NCBI GenBank assembly: GCA_030704615.1
Contig: CM060733.1
Location: 39,992,001 to 40,052,000 of the forward strand
DNA: 60,000 nucleotides
Reading direction: 5' to 3'
DNA from: Takakia lepidozioides
Lineage: Eukaryota; Streptophyta; Takakiopsida; Takakiales; Takakiaceae
Below, one piece after another: positions 34,249 to 45,900 of the stretch. The stretch's first letter is position 1; each line of letters starts with the position of its first letter. The position numbers were made by a program, and so were the translations under genes. Under the pieces are notes generated by a model. The model was not told the origin of the DNA. It made no database searches and was given only the letters and a program-made list of their open reading frames with translations.

Positions 34249-36582
34249 TCACTCTGGTGAATAAAGACGGCCTAGGATACATAGTATAATATCTAAGTAT
34301 GTAACAATTCCGAGAAGACAGCTGTCCTCATCAGTCACCCAAATGTAGCCGACCCGGTGAGTGAGGGCCTGAGCCATCACGGCTACCAGCGAACTCCATG
34401 GCCGGCATGTAAGGGGTGCCATACGCCCCTTCGACATTCCCCCCATTCTGTTCATCTGCGCATGGTGCGCTGAGGAGTTGGTGGCAAAACCAAAAGGCCC
34501 ATTAGGAGAGTGGGAAACATCTTCATCCGATGACTCTTCTGATGATCCACTTTCCATACTTGGAAACTTGGAAATTAAGGAGGGTGCCGAAGACTCTCTC
34601 AACAGAGACAATGGATTGCGAGTGCCGAGTGAATCTGCCCTACAGCTGGCGAGTTTCTGAGCATGAAATTTCTGGTAAAGACGGGATTGCACAAGCTCAA
34701 CAAGTGCATATGGTGGGCCACCACAATCTTGAGCATAAGACAGAAAGTCTCTGACAGAAAGGGTCGCCAAAGCAAGGGCTGCAGTCTCGTTGCATCTGCT
34801 CAAAGTGAAAGCAGAGATGTCCCCCACTAATTTGGTCTCTTCTGCGTCCTCACCATCTTCAACGACTGCGACGGCAGTCAACTCCTGAGAAGCTTGCTGA
34901 ATCAAAGGGAGTGCACTTATGGCATCAGCGTCTGCATTCACAGTCAACATGTCTGTCTTGATTATACCGAGTTGTTGTATGCTCATCATTGGTAAGGGGG
35001 AAAAAAGGCCGACACAGCTCAGCAAGAATCTGACCACGTCCTCTGGTGTGAGCCAACAATACTCCTGGGATCCAGATTCTGTTTTCCATGCGTTGTTGTC
35101 AATACCAGGAAGAGCCCCAACTGACACATGGCTGGCATGCTGAGCGCCCTGCCGCAGCAGTTTGTTGAAATCTTTCCCATTGGGCATGGAATTGTAGCGA
35201 GCCAGGCGCCTTGAAATACTGCGGTCGATGGGAACTACCAGATGCTGCGCACCATCCAACATTCGACCCAAAGCATCAAATAACCTGCAACCAGCATTCT
35301 CAAACAGATCAATACAAGGCCAAAGGGTCCTCATCCAAGTGCAGGGCAGGGAACATCCCAAACGAACCAATAACAACCCACACTCGTCATTATCCAGGGA
35401 GGAGCAGGAGGAGGGGTAACATAGCTGAAGCAGAACACTCACATCTCCTAAATACTATAACGAGTGTGTTATTCCCTACTGCAACCTTCCAAGAGGCTCA
35501 ACTCCTCTGCGGGCAGGGTTAAGCAAGATATCACTCCATCCAAAACAGGGGTGGTGAAACCTAATAGCACTGCTCCGCTTCCAATAATCCCAGTATGAAA
35601 ATCTCAAGCATAACTCTGAATTGGAAACAAAGCAGTGCTGAAAAGTGCTGGCCTATGACCACCCAGGATCCAATCTACCTCAGAAGATTCGCAACTGACA
35701 TGATTTCAACCTGTTCCTTAGAGTTTTCATCTACCAACGACGATTGGAGGATTGGTTCGCTTGAGCACCCTTATTCGTAGCGAGTGCTACAGTATAAGAT
35801 TACAATTTTTTTTCCAGAGTTCAAGTCATCCACTAGTAAGCTGCCCCCGCAATGTGCCACAGCCATTGAGGGCACGGGGAAGTAAGCCCCTGTGTGTGAG
35901 AGATATAACAAGTGCGCAGAAATAGTCTTACCCTTCCTCAACTGTTGTGATATTCAGCACACAGTAGACCTGCTATTCGTTCATTATATTCACTACCGAA
36001 TTCATTTAGAGAATGTAGGGAAAGAGACAGATACACGGGCGATCAAACGAGGGTCAAATTTGCATACTTCGTCTGAGGATCGACATGTTGCACGGCCGAA
36101 GAAGGTTTTTGCAGGACCGAAAGTGGAGTGCAGAGGGCCGCAGCAAGGTCGGCCAAGCTCTCATCTCTTGCTAAGAAACAAATGATGTCCACCATGCCCA
36201 CCTTGCCAACGCACCGCCACAACCTCTCCTTCTCCTCTCCAGCTCGCACCGTACACTCCCGACTAAGAGGCCGCTTAACCTCGTCGCTGCTACTCCGAAC
36301 CTCCTTGCTCCAACCTCCATTAGACTCACCAGAGAACCTCGTCGCCCCCACCGCCTTAGCGTTGTTGGTAACAAAGCCAGCCTCCTTTGATTTATTGATC
36401 AACGATGGGAAGCTTTCTTCCGCCCACAAGCTCAGATGCGTGTCGCTATGTCGCTTCAAGGCCTTGAGAGCCTCCCCCACCGTCACCTCCACGCTCACCT
36501 TCCGCAGCGGAGACTTGCCTAACGCAAGGTCCTCAGCCTGCCGCGCCTGGAAAAAACCGGCCATGCACCTCCTTCCCTCCAA
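34249..36582 (-). CDS. CBSX6: CBS-domain protein, CBSX6-like
   Basis: Two exons, 36068-36582 and 34249-35284, split by a 783-bp intron (GTATGC...TTGCAG) in phase 2: 516 aa from the first Met, 510 from the second (36564). The second start, MAGFFQARQAEDLALGKSPL, aligns better with the family N-terminus. CBS units are visible in VTVGEALKALKRHSDTHLSL and VGMVDIICFLARDESLADLA, in VDPQTKLFDALGRMLDGAQH followed by LVVPIDRS, in CWLTPEDVVRFLLSCVGLFS, and at the end in GRMAPLTCRPWSSLVAVMAQ and RVGYIWVTDEDSCLLGIVTY. Order and length resemble Arabidopsis CBSX6 (At1g65320 from memory). Such domains bind adenosine ligands and regulate partner proteins; the partner here is unknown. A Ser/Glu-rich insert precedes the last unit. 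Confidence 0.88.
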
Positions 36583-37997
36583 AGCTCCCTCCTTCCCTTC
36601 CTCCCACCCTCGCTAAATCTCCTCCTCTCCTCAACAAACCCTCACCTAAGCTCTCGGATCGTCTCTCTCCTTCTTCCTGCAGGCCCCCCCGGAGCGGGAT
36701 GCCAAGAGAACGTTAGAGAAAGACAGCGCGAGGGAGACGAGTCAGTGGTCGACGAGTCACCGCCACACTGCTGCCAGGGGGCTGCCCCTCCTCCTCCCAA
36801 AATTATTATATCCATAACACCACCCGTTCTTCCCTCCCTGCACGGCCCCCACAATAACTAGGGCGGGGATTACCTCTATAAGGGTTCTACCTATCCTGGG
36901 GTTACCTCTATAAGGGTTCTTTCGGTCATGTACCCCCTGGCAAGAATCTTTAGCGAAATCAAGTGTGATGTCGAAGAGTGAATGCCGTATTAGGAACATT
37001 CGAGTAAACAGTAAATGGCGGCCAACGTGATTGTGTCCGGCCTTCTCGAGCAGACGAGTAGACGCAGGAAAAGGTAAAAGTGAAAAGTGTTACTGGGGTA
37101 CGGGCAGTTGCCAGTCGGTGGGCCCGGCGCTGGAGCGCGGAGCACGGGAAAGCTGCTCGGCCGGAAAGTGCAGGGCGAGCTGCTTTTGCAACTTCTGTTT
37201 GCCACGGAATTAGGCGTGCATGGCCGCATCGGAATATTCTATCCGCGCGTATGCGGCCCTTAGGATGGATGGGGTTATGGATGAAGTAGGTATCATTCAG
37301 AGCATCAGTTGAGTGCGTGGCGGGGGACTTCCGCTCATCTCAAACAAGTCACTCAAATTCCGTCAAATTGATGGGTCTGCGGTCGGACGAGGCGTGTAAT
37401 AAAACCATCAATTCATCCATTTAAGTTAAAGAATTTGACAATGAACTAGATTTTTCTTCCAATTTTTTGAAAGTGGACTCTCAGTGCGCACAAAACCGCC
37501 TAGAAAATCCCTTTGTTGAAATCCTTACCTTCTCATACCGGAAGTTTCATCATGAGGAGAGGAGGTAGGTGTAAGACAGCTAGGGTCGTAAGATGACTAT
37601 TCCGGGGCCATGAAGGGGCCAGTTGGTTTTTTATGCCGCCGTTTTTGAATTTGTGAACTCGGGCTACCCCCTTGGTCACGCATTCTAAAACGGTGGAAGG
37701 GCCTCATCAGCTGCCTCTCCCTCTACCTTAACCCATTGGCAGGTGGGAGATAGTAGTATGCTTCAGTGCTGAAAGCATCTTGAAAACCAGGGTTTCGATA
37801 TGTAATGTGTAACTGCTCCGGCCACTGGGGATCCAGGTTCCCGAAACTTCCGTTAATGAGGTTGGAAAATTTTGTTGTGGAATCCTTGACTAGATTACAG
37901 AAGAAACATGACACCTCTACATTCATAAAGCACTTTGCATTTTTTCTCTTTGTATTTATCATGCTGTCAAAAACCAGAATTCATCGCTTGGCCGGGC

Positions 37998-38208
37998 GGG
38001 GCATTACACTCCCATGTAATGCACCAGGCAGGGAGGCTGGTGCATTACACTGGGGTGTAATGCCCGCAGTGCCTTTTTGTACCTTTTTGTTGCGTGTGCT
38101 TTACACAGTGTAATGCCATGAGTGGAGAGCATTCCCGGATTTTCGGGCCTTCCCTCAGGCGACCGTTCTGGTGCCAGTGCCCTCAAATCCGGGAATGCCC
38201 TCCACTCA
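37998..38208. repeat. Two nested hairpin modules, MITE-like
   Basis: Module 1: 37998-38026 pairs with 38037-38065 (29-base arms, about 25 matching; each arm itself contains attaca/tgtaat inverted half-sites). Module 2: 38119-38148 pairs with 38179-38208 (30-base arms with a few mismatches). A further copy of the GTGTAATGCC end lies at 38107-38116. The pattern suggests a foldback element with a nested second insertion. Confidence 0.75.
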
Positions 38209-38523
38209 GGCCCTATACATTGTCTGCCCGAATCTTATTTTTTTTGGTGAAAAATCACCTGGATTTGACCTGGAAAATGGCCCGTCAGCTATGTACTTGT
38301 AAGCAGAATTATGGCTAGAAAATGGAGAAGATTACACTTACTCAACAAGTTTAAGGCAAGCGTGTGAGGTGGTGGGGCCCGCTGGCCGAGGCTCCAGCAG
38401 CCTACCAGTCAGATTTCATCCCCAATTGAGAAGGTGGGGAGTGCTCCACACCTCCCCTTCCCTCCTCATGCTCCCCACCTTTAAGACCAAACACTCTCCA
38501 ATTTTGCTCCCATGTTCCTGCTC

Positions 38524-38820
38524 CTCCACATTGGGACAGGGGAGCGAGGAGGGGAGCGGGATTGGGAACAGGGGAACGAGCTATGTTCCACAGTGCAAGG
38601 AGGGGAGCGGGGAGCGGGAGCAAGGAGCGAGTTATGTTCCAGAGAACAAGGAGGGGAGCGCGGACCGGGAACAGGGAGCGAGCCGCATTCCATAAGGCGA
38701 GAGGAGGGGAGCGGAGAGCGGGAACAGGGGAGCGAGGACAAGGGACAGGGATAGGGGAGCAGGCCTGGGAACAAGGAGGGGACAAAGGAGCGGACACTAG
38801 GAACAGGGAGCTGGAGTGAG
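38524..38820 (+). repeat. Purine-rich minisatellite
   Basis: Units of about 55-60 bp built from gaggggagcgg, gagcgggaacaggg and gagcgag. The strand is almost free of stops, so several overlapping Gly/Glu/Arg frames appear; they are repeat artefacts. Confidence 0.8.
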
Positions 38821-40104
38821 GAATTATTTTGGAGATGAAAAAAATCAATATTTAATTACATGTGCAACCAATCAACATTTTCAACATTTTCAACATATTC
38901 AAACTCTGACGATTTAAACCTCAAACCTTGCCGCCAAATTGCATATCACCTAGCCACCACACTTCCGTCCACTTCATGCCAAATTAAAGATTTTTTATTC
39001 TTTTATCCTAGAATACAGGCTCACAGGTGAGAGGGGAGCAGCGGAGGGTGGGGATTTTATCACGCCCCGCCCCAACGTCTCCAGTACACCATCACCGGCA
39101 ACAGTACCGGCAAGGCTCCCACGCTCGTTGGGTAACCGTAGTCTTCTCACCAGAAAATTAGCCAAATAGCATGGAAAAACATTTACATAAAAACTTCACT
39201 AATTTGAGTCAATGTTTGTGGTGCAGCGTCGTCGGGAAATAATTTCAGTTGAACCAGCCAGTAGCCGCTCATTCCCAGCAGCAATCGGCTAAGTGGGTTG
39301 GGCAGTCGGCTGCTGCCCCTTAGTGGTAACTATACCCGGTCAATTTCCGAGATGAATTCCTTACAACTGGTAATATTCCTAATGATTTATTTTGTGTTCA
39401 GCTATAAATCCGGCCCTTATAAACATCAACCTGTTGACAACACAGGTGTCAAATGCAACAATAAGTAAATAATAATAATAATAAATAATCACAACCAGTT
39501 TTAAGCAATTCAAACAAGTGAAGAACATTGTATCCTTATAGAAGCTGGACCTGTCAATGCCTTCACACCACATGGAGGCCAAGAATTGAACCTGCGTGGA
39601 CAGGTGAGCTGTGATAGCAGGCGGCGAGTGCAAGCAGGCGTGGGGCTGGGGCTGCGAGAGCAACGTCCAGACTTAGTAGGGTTTGCCTGCGGCCCCGCCC
39701 TCGAGTTCAATAGTTTTTCACCTAAACGCCATTCCTCGGATGTAACCCGGCCTGGCACGTTGGATTTCTGCCATGTGGCGGACTTCGACGGCCATTTCCG
39801 TTTTTTGTAATATAAGAAGGGCCGGAATCCGTCCAGGCCTTGCCAACTAAGGCAGATTTCCTGTCTGTAATGAAATGGAAAGGCAAATATCCTTCCTAAA
39901 AGTACGGCACCCGGTTGATTTCCGCTTTGGCCATTTTTTCCCTGGGATCCATTTCCTGAGGTTTCATATTTCATTCGGAAATTCTGGAATTCAGTCGGCT
40001 AGCATGTAACTGGCTGCCGGTTCTCCCCGGACGTTGTTGTGGTGGTCACATTTTGTCAACGTTGAGTTTTATCTTGATATGCTAATGTGACTGCAAAGCA
40101 TCCA

Positions 40105-40175
40105 ACAGATGGTCCAATGGTCAGAGCACAGAAGCCCTCTTATAAGTGGTTGTGTGGGATCAAAGTCATAACCTA
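40105..40175 (+). repeat. tRNA-like SINE head
   Basis: ATGGTCCAATGGTCAGAGC resembles an A box, and TGTGTGGGATCAAAGTC, 30 bases further on, a degraded B box. The 3' end was not found. Confidence 0.35.
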
Positions 40176-41196
40176 ACTATAAAAGGGGGATTATTGGGTC
40201 TAAGATGGGCAGGGAATGGAGGGTTGACTGGGTACGAGGCAGACAGAGTATGGCCAAGCCCCCTCTTCTGGGTCTGCCCGGATAAACGTTCCCTCTATAA
40301 ACGTTAAACTAGCATAAATGTAGAAAGGTCGCTACCTGACAAGTGGCACGTTTTAGTGTTTCTGTAAAGGGACGGGTACCCGCAGCCTAGCACCACTACT
40401 TCGTCGACCTTGACACTTTGCATCCACGCACGCTTCCATCCATCTACCCCGCCCGTCGTAGGTACCATGGTCGTACATAATGGACCGCGCACCGCACGTA
40501 CGTACGAGTAGGTACCTACAGCAGGGCTTTGACCTGTACGACCGGTCGCGACGCGGCCGGGGACCGGGCCCCGGGTTTTCAGCAGCACGGGTACGGAGCG
40601 TACACAGCTGTGTGGCGCTGTAAAGTGGGGCGGGCTGAGCGTTGAGCGCGGCCGTGCTGCGCGCGGGATGCCCGCTGTTCGTGGCCTCCGTTCTGGACTC
40701 AACATCATTCACGCCAACCGCTCGGGAAAAAATTTGGCGGTCGGGAAAGTAGCGGAGAGTGGAATTGACACGTGATTATCGTGGCGCTCCACCGCGATTC
40801 CCACACACACCCCTCTATCGAACAAATTGGCACGACCGGAACAAAGAGATGGATGGAAGTGATGGATGGATGGATGGAAGTGCGGTGAATCGAAAAGAGG
40901 GTGCAACAACCTAGACAGGGACCAGCAGTCTACCGGTCACTGTTTAGAGTCCCTGTCAGTACAGTTGTGTGTCCCTGGACGGAACTCGTGTTACCGTATA
41001 GTACTTCTGTTAATACGTAGTAAGGTATTTTCACACACGTGTAGCTTCGTTTATAATACATACAGGTACGTATCTGTACGACGCAATATGGGTAGGTAGG
41101 CAGGTGTGGGGTCGAATCCCAGAGTGAAGATCTCTGGAGTTCACATGGGAACGAAATGGTGTGAATTAGGTGGCCATCTTACACTGGCATTGAAAG

Positions 41197-41345
41197 CAGA
41201 CTGTGGGTGATTCAGAGGCTGGGACTTGCAGGCATTTGAAGGCAGACTGTGGTGATTCAGAGGCTGGGACTTGCAGGCATTTGAAGGCAGACTGTGGTGA
41301 TTCAGAGGCTGGGACTTGCAGGCATTTCAAAAGCAGACTGTGGGT
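41197..41345. repeat. 45-bp minisatellite, three to four units
   Basis: The unit starts gcagactgtggtgattcaga at 41197, 41242, 41287 and 41332, with a diverged fifth start near 41388. The 45-bp length keeps frame, giving 15-residue repeats (CLQVPASESPQSAFK) on the minus strand. No sign that it is translated. Confidence 0.85.
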
Positions 41346-42923
41346 GATATGAGAGGCTGGACTTAAGGTTAGTACAAGGTTTTCAAAGCAGACCGTGGGT
41401 AATTGAGTGGCTGGTTTTACAAGCCTGGCAGCAATGTGGAGCTGGATACTGAGGACTTGTGATTGCACGTCAAGCTGCCGAACACTCTTGCCATCTCCTT
41501 GGTGCTCCAAGTACAAAAGTAGCCAATAAGGCTGTGTTGCTGACCATGTTATTTTCTTGTGTTGTTTCTTAGCAAAGAACGAACCGTCAATCTTATGAGT
41601 CTATGGGGACAGACGGAGTGTAAGTTTAAGAAAGAGCGAGATGCTTAATTCATGAACCTCTCACTAGCTTTCTTTCTTCTTCAAAAACTACTATTGCCAA
41701 TCCCAAATCCAGTGAGATTTCTGTAGAGTCTAAGATAATAAATGCATACATAATCTACAGTGAACATTTTATGAACTTGAGTTGTGTAATAAGATAAACT
41801 CACCAATGTGTAGCCAAGCTGGAAGAGAGCTCTCCACTGTCACCATATTCAGAATTCCATCTTTGGTCTCCTTGATCTTGTTTCCTTTCCTACAACTCTC
41901 AAATGATTCCCTTATGAAACAGAATTTTTTTCAAGGATAAGAAATTCTTCCTCCTCAAAAATCAGATTTAGGAAAAACAAATCATCCCACAACAGGTCCT
42001 CAGGATGAATGAGCATTGGTACTTCATCAGAAGAAGAAACTTGATGGATGGTAGGTAAACTTTAGTCCTCCAAAAACATTGGTGAAAAACAAGTAAACAA
42101 CAAGAGATTCTACAGAAACTTTAACCATGTAAAATTTACATCCTATAATAGGTCAGGTTTCCTTGATCTTGTTGGGTGGTAGTTTGGCCCAAATCTGTTA
42201 GATTGGGTTTGGCCACTGAAGGTTTGAGATACAAAATACACACCATCAATCGACCATTTATTGAGCAGAACATGTAGCTCGCCATGCCTTCAACAATCCT
42301 GGTCCAACAAACCAGATGGACAGATGGCCTGTATTGAGAGATGACAACAAATTGGAACAAAGCAGATGAGAGAAAGATGCCCAAGTCAGCATATGTGGGG
42401 ATAGCTGGATAGATGCATGCTCTATGATATTGTTTGGACATCAGTTGAATCAGACTTTGATACTTAGATAAAAGCATAGCATCTTCTGAACTCCTCCATT
42501 TTCCCGGCGATAAACATGTCTTTGAGCGCCAATACTGAAGCTCCCCAGCAAGCTGAAAGTCAGGCCTCCTGTCGTTGTCCCTCTTTAAGTCTTCGAAACA
42601 GGTCACGCTCTGAGAGAGTGCACGAGATCCTTTCCCCATGGTATGTGCATGAAACCTGAATGTCCTGGTGCTTCCTTAAAGTTCACCATCTTTTCCACCA
42701 CTCAATTGTATCCGGTTCCTGCCATCTAGGCTAATCTCTGAAATGGTAATGGCAGTTGAATAGAGTAAATTGGTGTGTTGGTTGTGCTACCTCTACAAGA
42801 GCGCCTCTATAAGCAGGGCAGCATTGAGTGATTCTACACCTAGAGATGAAACAGAGGCTATGTTACATAACAAATTAATGTACTTACCGTCAGCTCAATC
42901 TAAAACCAACTTAAAAACCTCCC

Positions 42924-45900
42924 CTATTTGCTTTGCAAAGCAAGGTTGGCTGGCTTATCCCAGCCTTCAGGAAGCTTCCACTTTTCGTACCAGTGAATGG
43001 AGACCCTCAACCACAGTGGAAACTCAAATTCATCGTCTGAGGGCTCATCAGCAGGCCCGTCCATTGTGAGTGGGAGCCAAACATAACGCGAGTCACGTAG
43101 ATCTGCTGGCCGCCACCTGTATACCAAGAAATTTAACAACGAGAGATATAACATGCAAAGTAATGTATAAGCGCTAAAAGATGATGTCATTGGTTGAACT
43201 ACACTTGCGGAGGAGGTCCATGGGTGTTTACCCCACAGGTGAAACCTTTTCTCCAGGGCATGATAAACTTCTGCAATGCCTCAGCCCGTTTGATGAAGCC
43301 TGAAAGCAGCTGCCTTGGCTATCCCCTATACGTGCAGATTTACAGCCCTATTTGATGAAGCCTGAAAGCGGCTGCCTTGGCTATCCCCTATACGTGCAGA
43401 TTTACAGGCCTGGCTTGGTGATAATCCCTCACAACAAAGCACAACCTAACATGGTGTACAAAGTGCGGGCAGACAGGTCAGACAAAAAATCAGCATAACT
43501 AATACCACTAGCCCTCCAAGAATGCAAAAACAGCAAGAGTTGGACTACTGTGGCTCCAGAACCTTCCTCGACGATTATATGAGGAAAAGCAAACCCCAGC
43601 TAGTGGCCATCCTCACGAGCAGGCAGTTTCAGGGCACCCAGGTAATGAATCATTGCACCTGCTGGGTTCTACTTAGGTAATCCTATTATTCCCACAACAA
43701 GAGAAAGTTAACTTGAGGTACACTGCATGACTGAGACCAAGCTCCACAAAAAGAGGGGATTAGAGGCAGCACACATTACTATACCTGTCTGCCATGAACA
43801 GGAAGGTATCTTTTAGGCCAGGCAGTGGCATGACAAACGTGCCCTGTGAAATGAAGGTGAAAGCCCTGAACTCCTCCTCGCCCCCCACACAAGGATCTCC
43901 GAGTGTTGTCCATGGCCCCATCATTGACTCAGATGCATGCACTAGTGCACCATTGGGAGCCCACCAAGTGCATCCAGATGTCACCATGTAATACATTCCT
44001 CGGTGCTTGAACACTGCAGGGGCTTCTCGTCGCTGCTTCACCAGTAGCTTTTTCAGCCCCCTTCCCACAACATCAAGGTAGTCCTCCGTCAAGGTACCTG
44101 TATGGTGAACTCCATTCATGAGGCAGGTTGCTTGTAATCATCCCCATACACTCTGCGTCTCTGTCTCTCTGTCCTTTTCCTTCATGGGGGCTGGCAGTAG
44201 AACTACAGTCATATTTGGTACCTTGCTAGATGGCTAGAGCTGCAGTGCTGGAATCAAACTCATGCTTTCTAGTATGATCTCAATGCCAGTGGATAATTAA
44301 GATCCACCTCCTGTGATTGAACGTCACGCACATGGGCACGGTGACAAATTTGGGTATAGACTCGGAACCAGGTGGACTGAAACCCAACAACTGGCTCCGG
44401 TAGGTGGCGACAACGGGAAGGGACCAGTCCACGAAGACATTCTGTCTGCGCTATTTCTTTCACTGCATGTGCAACCACAGCACAGGCCCACTTTTGTTGC
44501 ATCTGTTGCAAAGCTGGAGGGCTAAAGGAGCAGTGCTGGGACAAACCCTCATGCTTTCCACTGTGCTGTCAATGTCAGCCTGTGACTCAACACTCCTGTG
44601 ACTGGGTTGGCATGGCTTTGCACAAGCAGCATGCCAATTTCAGCAATCTTATATTTTGATGAGCCCAAACCCCAAGACTAGCTCCGGTGGGACAGAATCC
44701 TGCATGGGTATGCCCCATACAGGTGGGAAAGCCAGCTGCTGCAGGGAATGTGTGATGAGCATATTCTCTCTCAGGAGTACATTCTCTCTCGCCCTTTCCC
44801 TCTGCAGTGAAACCACTCCCACATGCCTCGTGTCATCTTGGGGCTAGAGCAAGAATGTTGGAATCAACCTTATGCTCTCTAACATGATGTCAATGCCACT
44901 GCATACATCAACAACACCCATTTCCTTGTCATTGCAAGGACCACAGCCATTTCAGGTAATAGTATCACATAACCTGGTGGGCAGAAATCCCACCACCTTG
45001 TCTGGGGATAGGATTCTGAAGGGAATACATCTTCAAAGCGCACATTTTGACGAACAACCTCAGCAAAGCCAAGACAACTGTAAAGGCAAGGAGCCGCAAA
45101 GGCCCCAAGACAAAAAGCCTGCAAAAGGAATAGTAGGAAGAAGAAGGTACTAACAATTACTTCTAGAGGAAACCTGTTGTTCCGCTCAAACTGGGCGAGG
45201 GGTCTATGGCCATATGGTCAGTGGATGGTACTGGAATCAAATCTGCTGATACTCAAATTGAGTAGCCATTCGTTTGGACATACCTGAATTAAGATGCCCA
45301 TTCGAAAAAAAAATCTGTCCCTTGTTCTGCCCAAACTGGGCACAGGGTCTATGGCCACAAGGCTACGGCAAACAAAGTCTTGTGAGTATATCCCCTATTG
45401 AGTGTCACTATAGCACTCTGGGGACAGGAGCAGCAAAGATGAGATCCACAGCACTTGATCTGGCATGCTGTCTATACTAGCCCATACATCAAACCCAGTG
45501 TCCCCTGTAACAAGATTATTGTCAGTTGTCTGCACGTGAAAGGGCAATTCTGGTTTGAGTCCCATACACTCTGGTCAATTCAAACCCCACAATCAGCTCC
45601 AGGAAGGTTAGTATCACCCAGGGAGGATGCTTGGAATTGTTAGTGAATATATTGTGTCTGTCTCTCTCTATCAAATTGTATGGGTCTATGGCCACAAGAC
45701 TATGCAGACAACATCTTATGAGCACATTCTTTAGATTTGTATCAGCAGTTTTCCTGGTCAATCAATCCCTTCCTCGCGGAAACGATCATCAGCAAGAAAT
45801 TTTAGCTGATGCCCCACCCACTAAACCCCTTTTAACAGAAGAAATAAAGCACAGAGTGTCCCTCTCCCACAGCTGCCATCAGGGACCAATACACATCCTT

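Larger units (their letters stand above)
36583..42923. other. Intergenic, repeat-rich, no supported gene
   Basis: Contains the CBSX6 upstream region (to about 37300), a short direct repeat of ttacctctataagggttct (36869 and 36902), nested hairpins (37998-38208), a purine-rich minisatellite (38524-38820), a tRNA-like SINE head (40105-40175), a G/C-rich patch (40360-40720) and a 45-bp minisatellite (41197-41345). The longest open frame, 42136-42639 minus, shows no family. Confidence 0.5.

Noticed and set aside
37723-37962. Frame with WPEQLHITYRNP, briefly considered as a purple acid phosphatase fragment
   Set aside because: Resemblance too short and no metal-binding motifs follow.
38369-38819. 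Gly/Glu/Arg-rich protein frames
   Set aside because: Arise from the purine-rich minisatellite, several frames open at once.
39510-39974. 154-codon minus-strand frame
   Set aside because: No family resemblance, lies among repeats.
42136-42639. 167-codon minus-strand frame beyond the GH43 3' end
   Set aside because: No recognisable domain, no splice link to GH43 and mixed composition; kept only as a possible chance frame.
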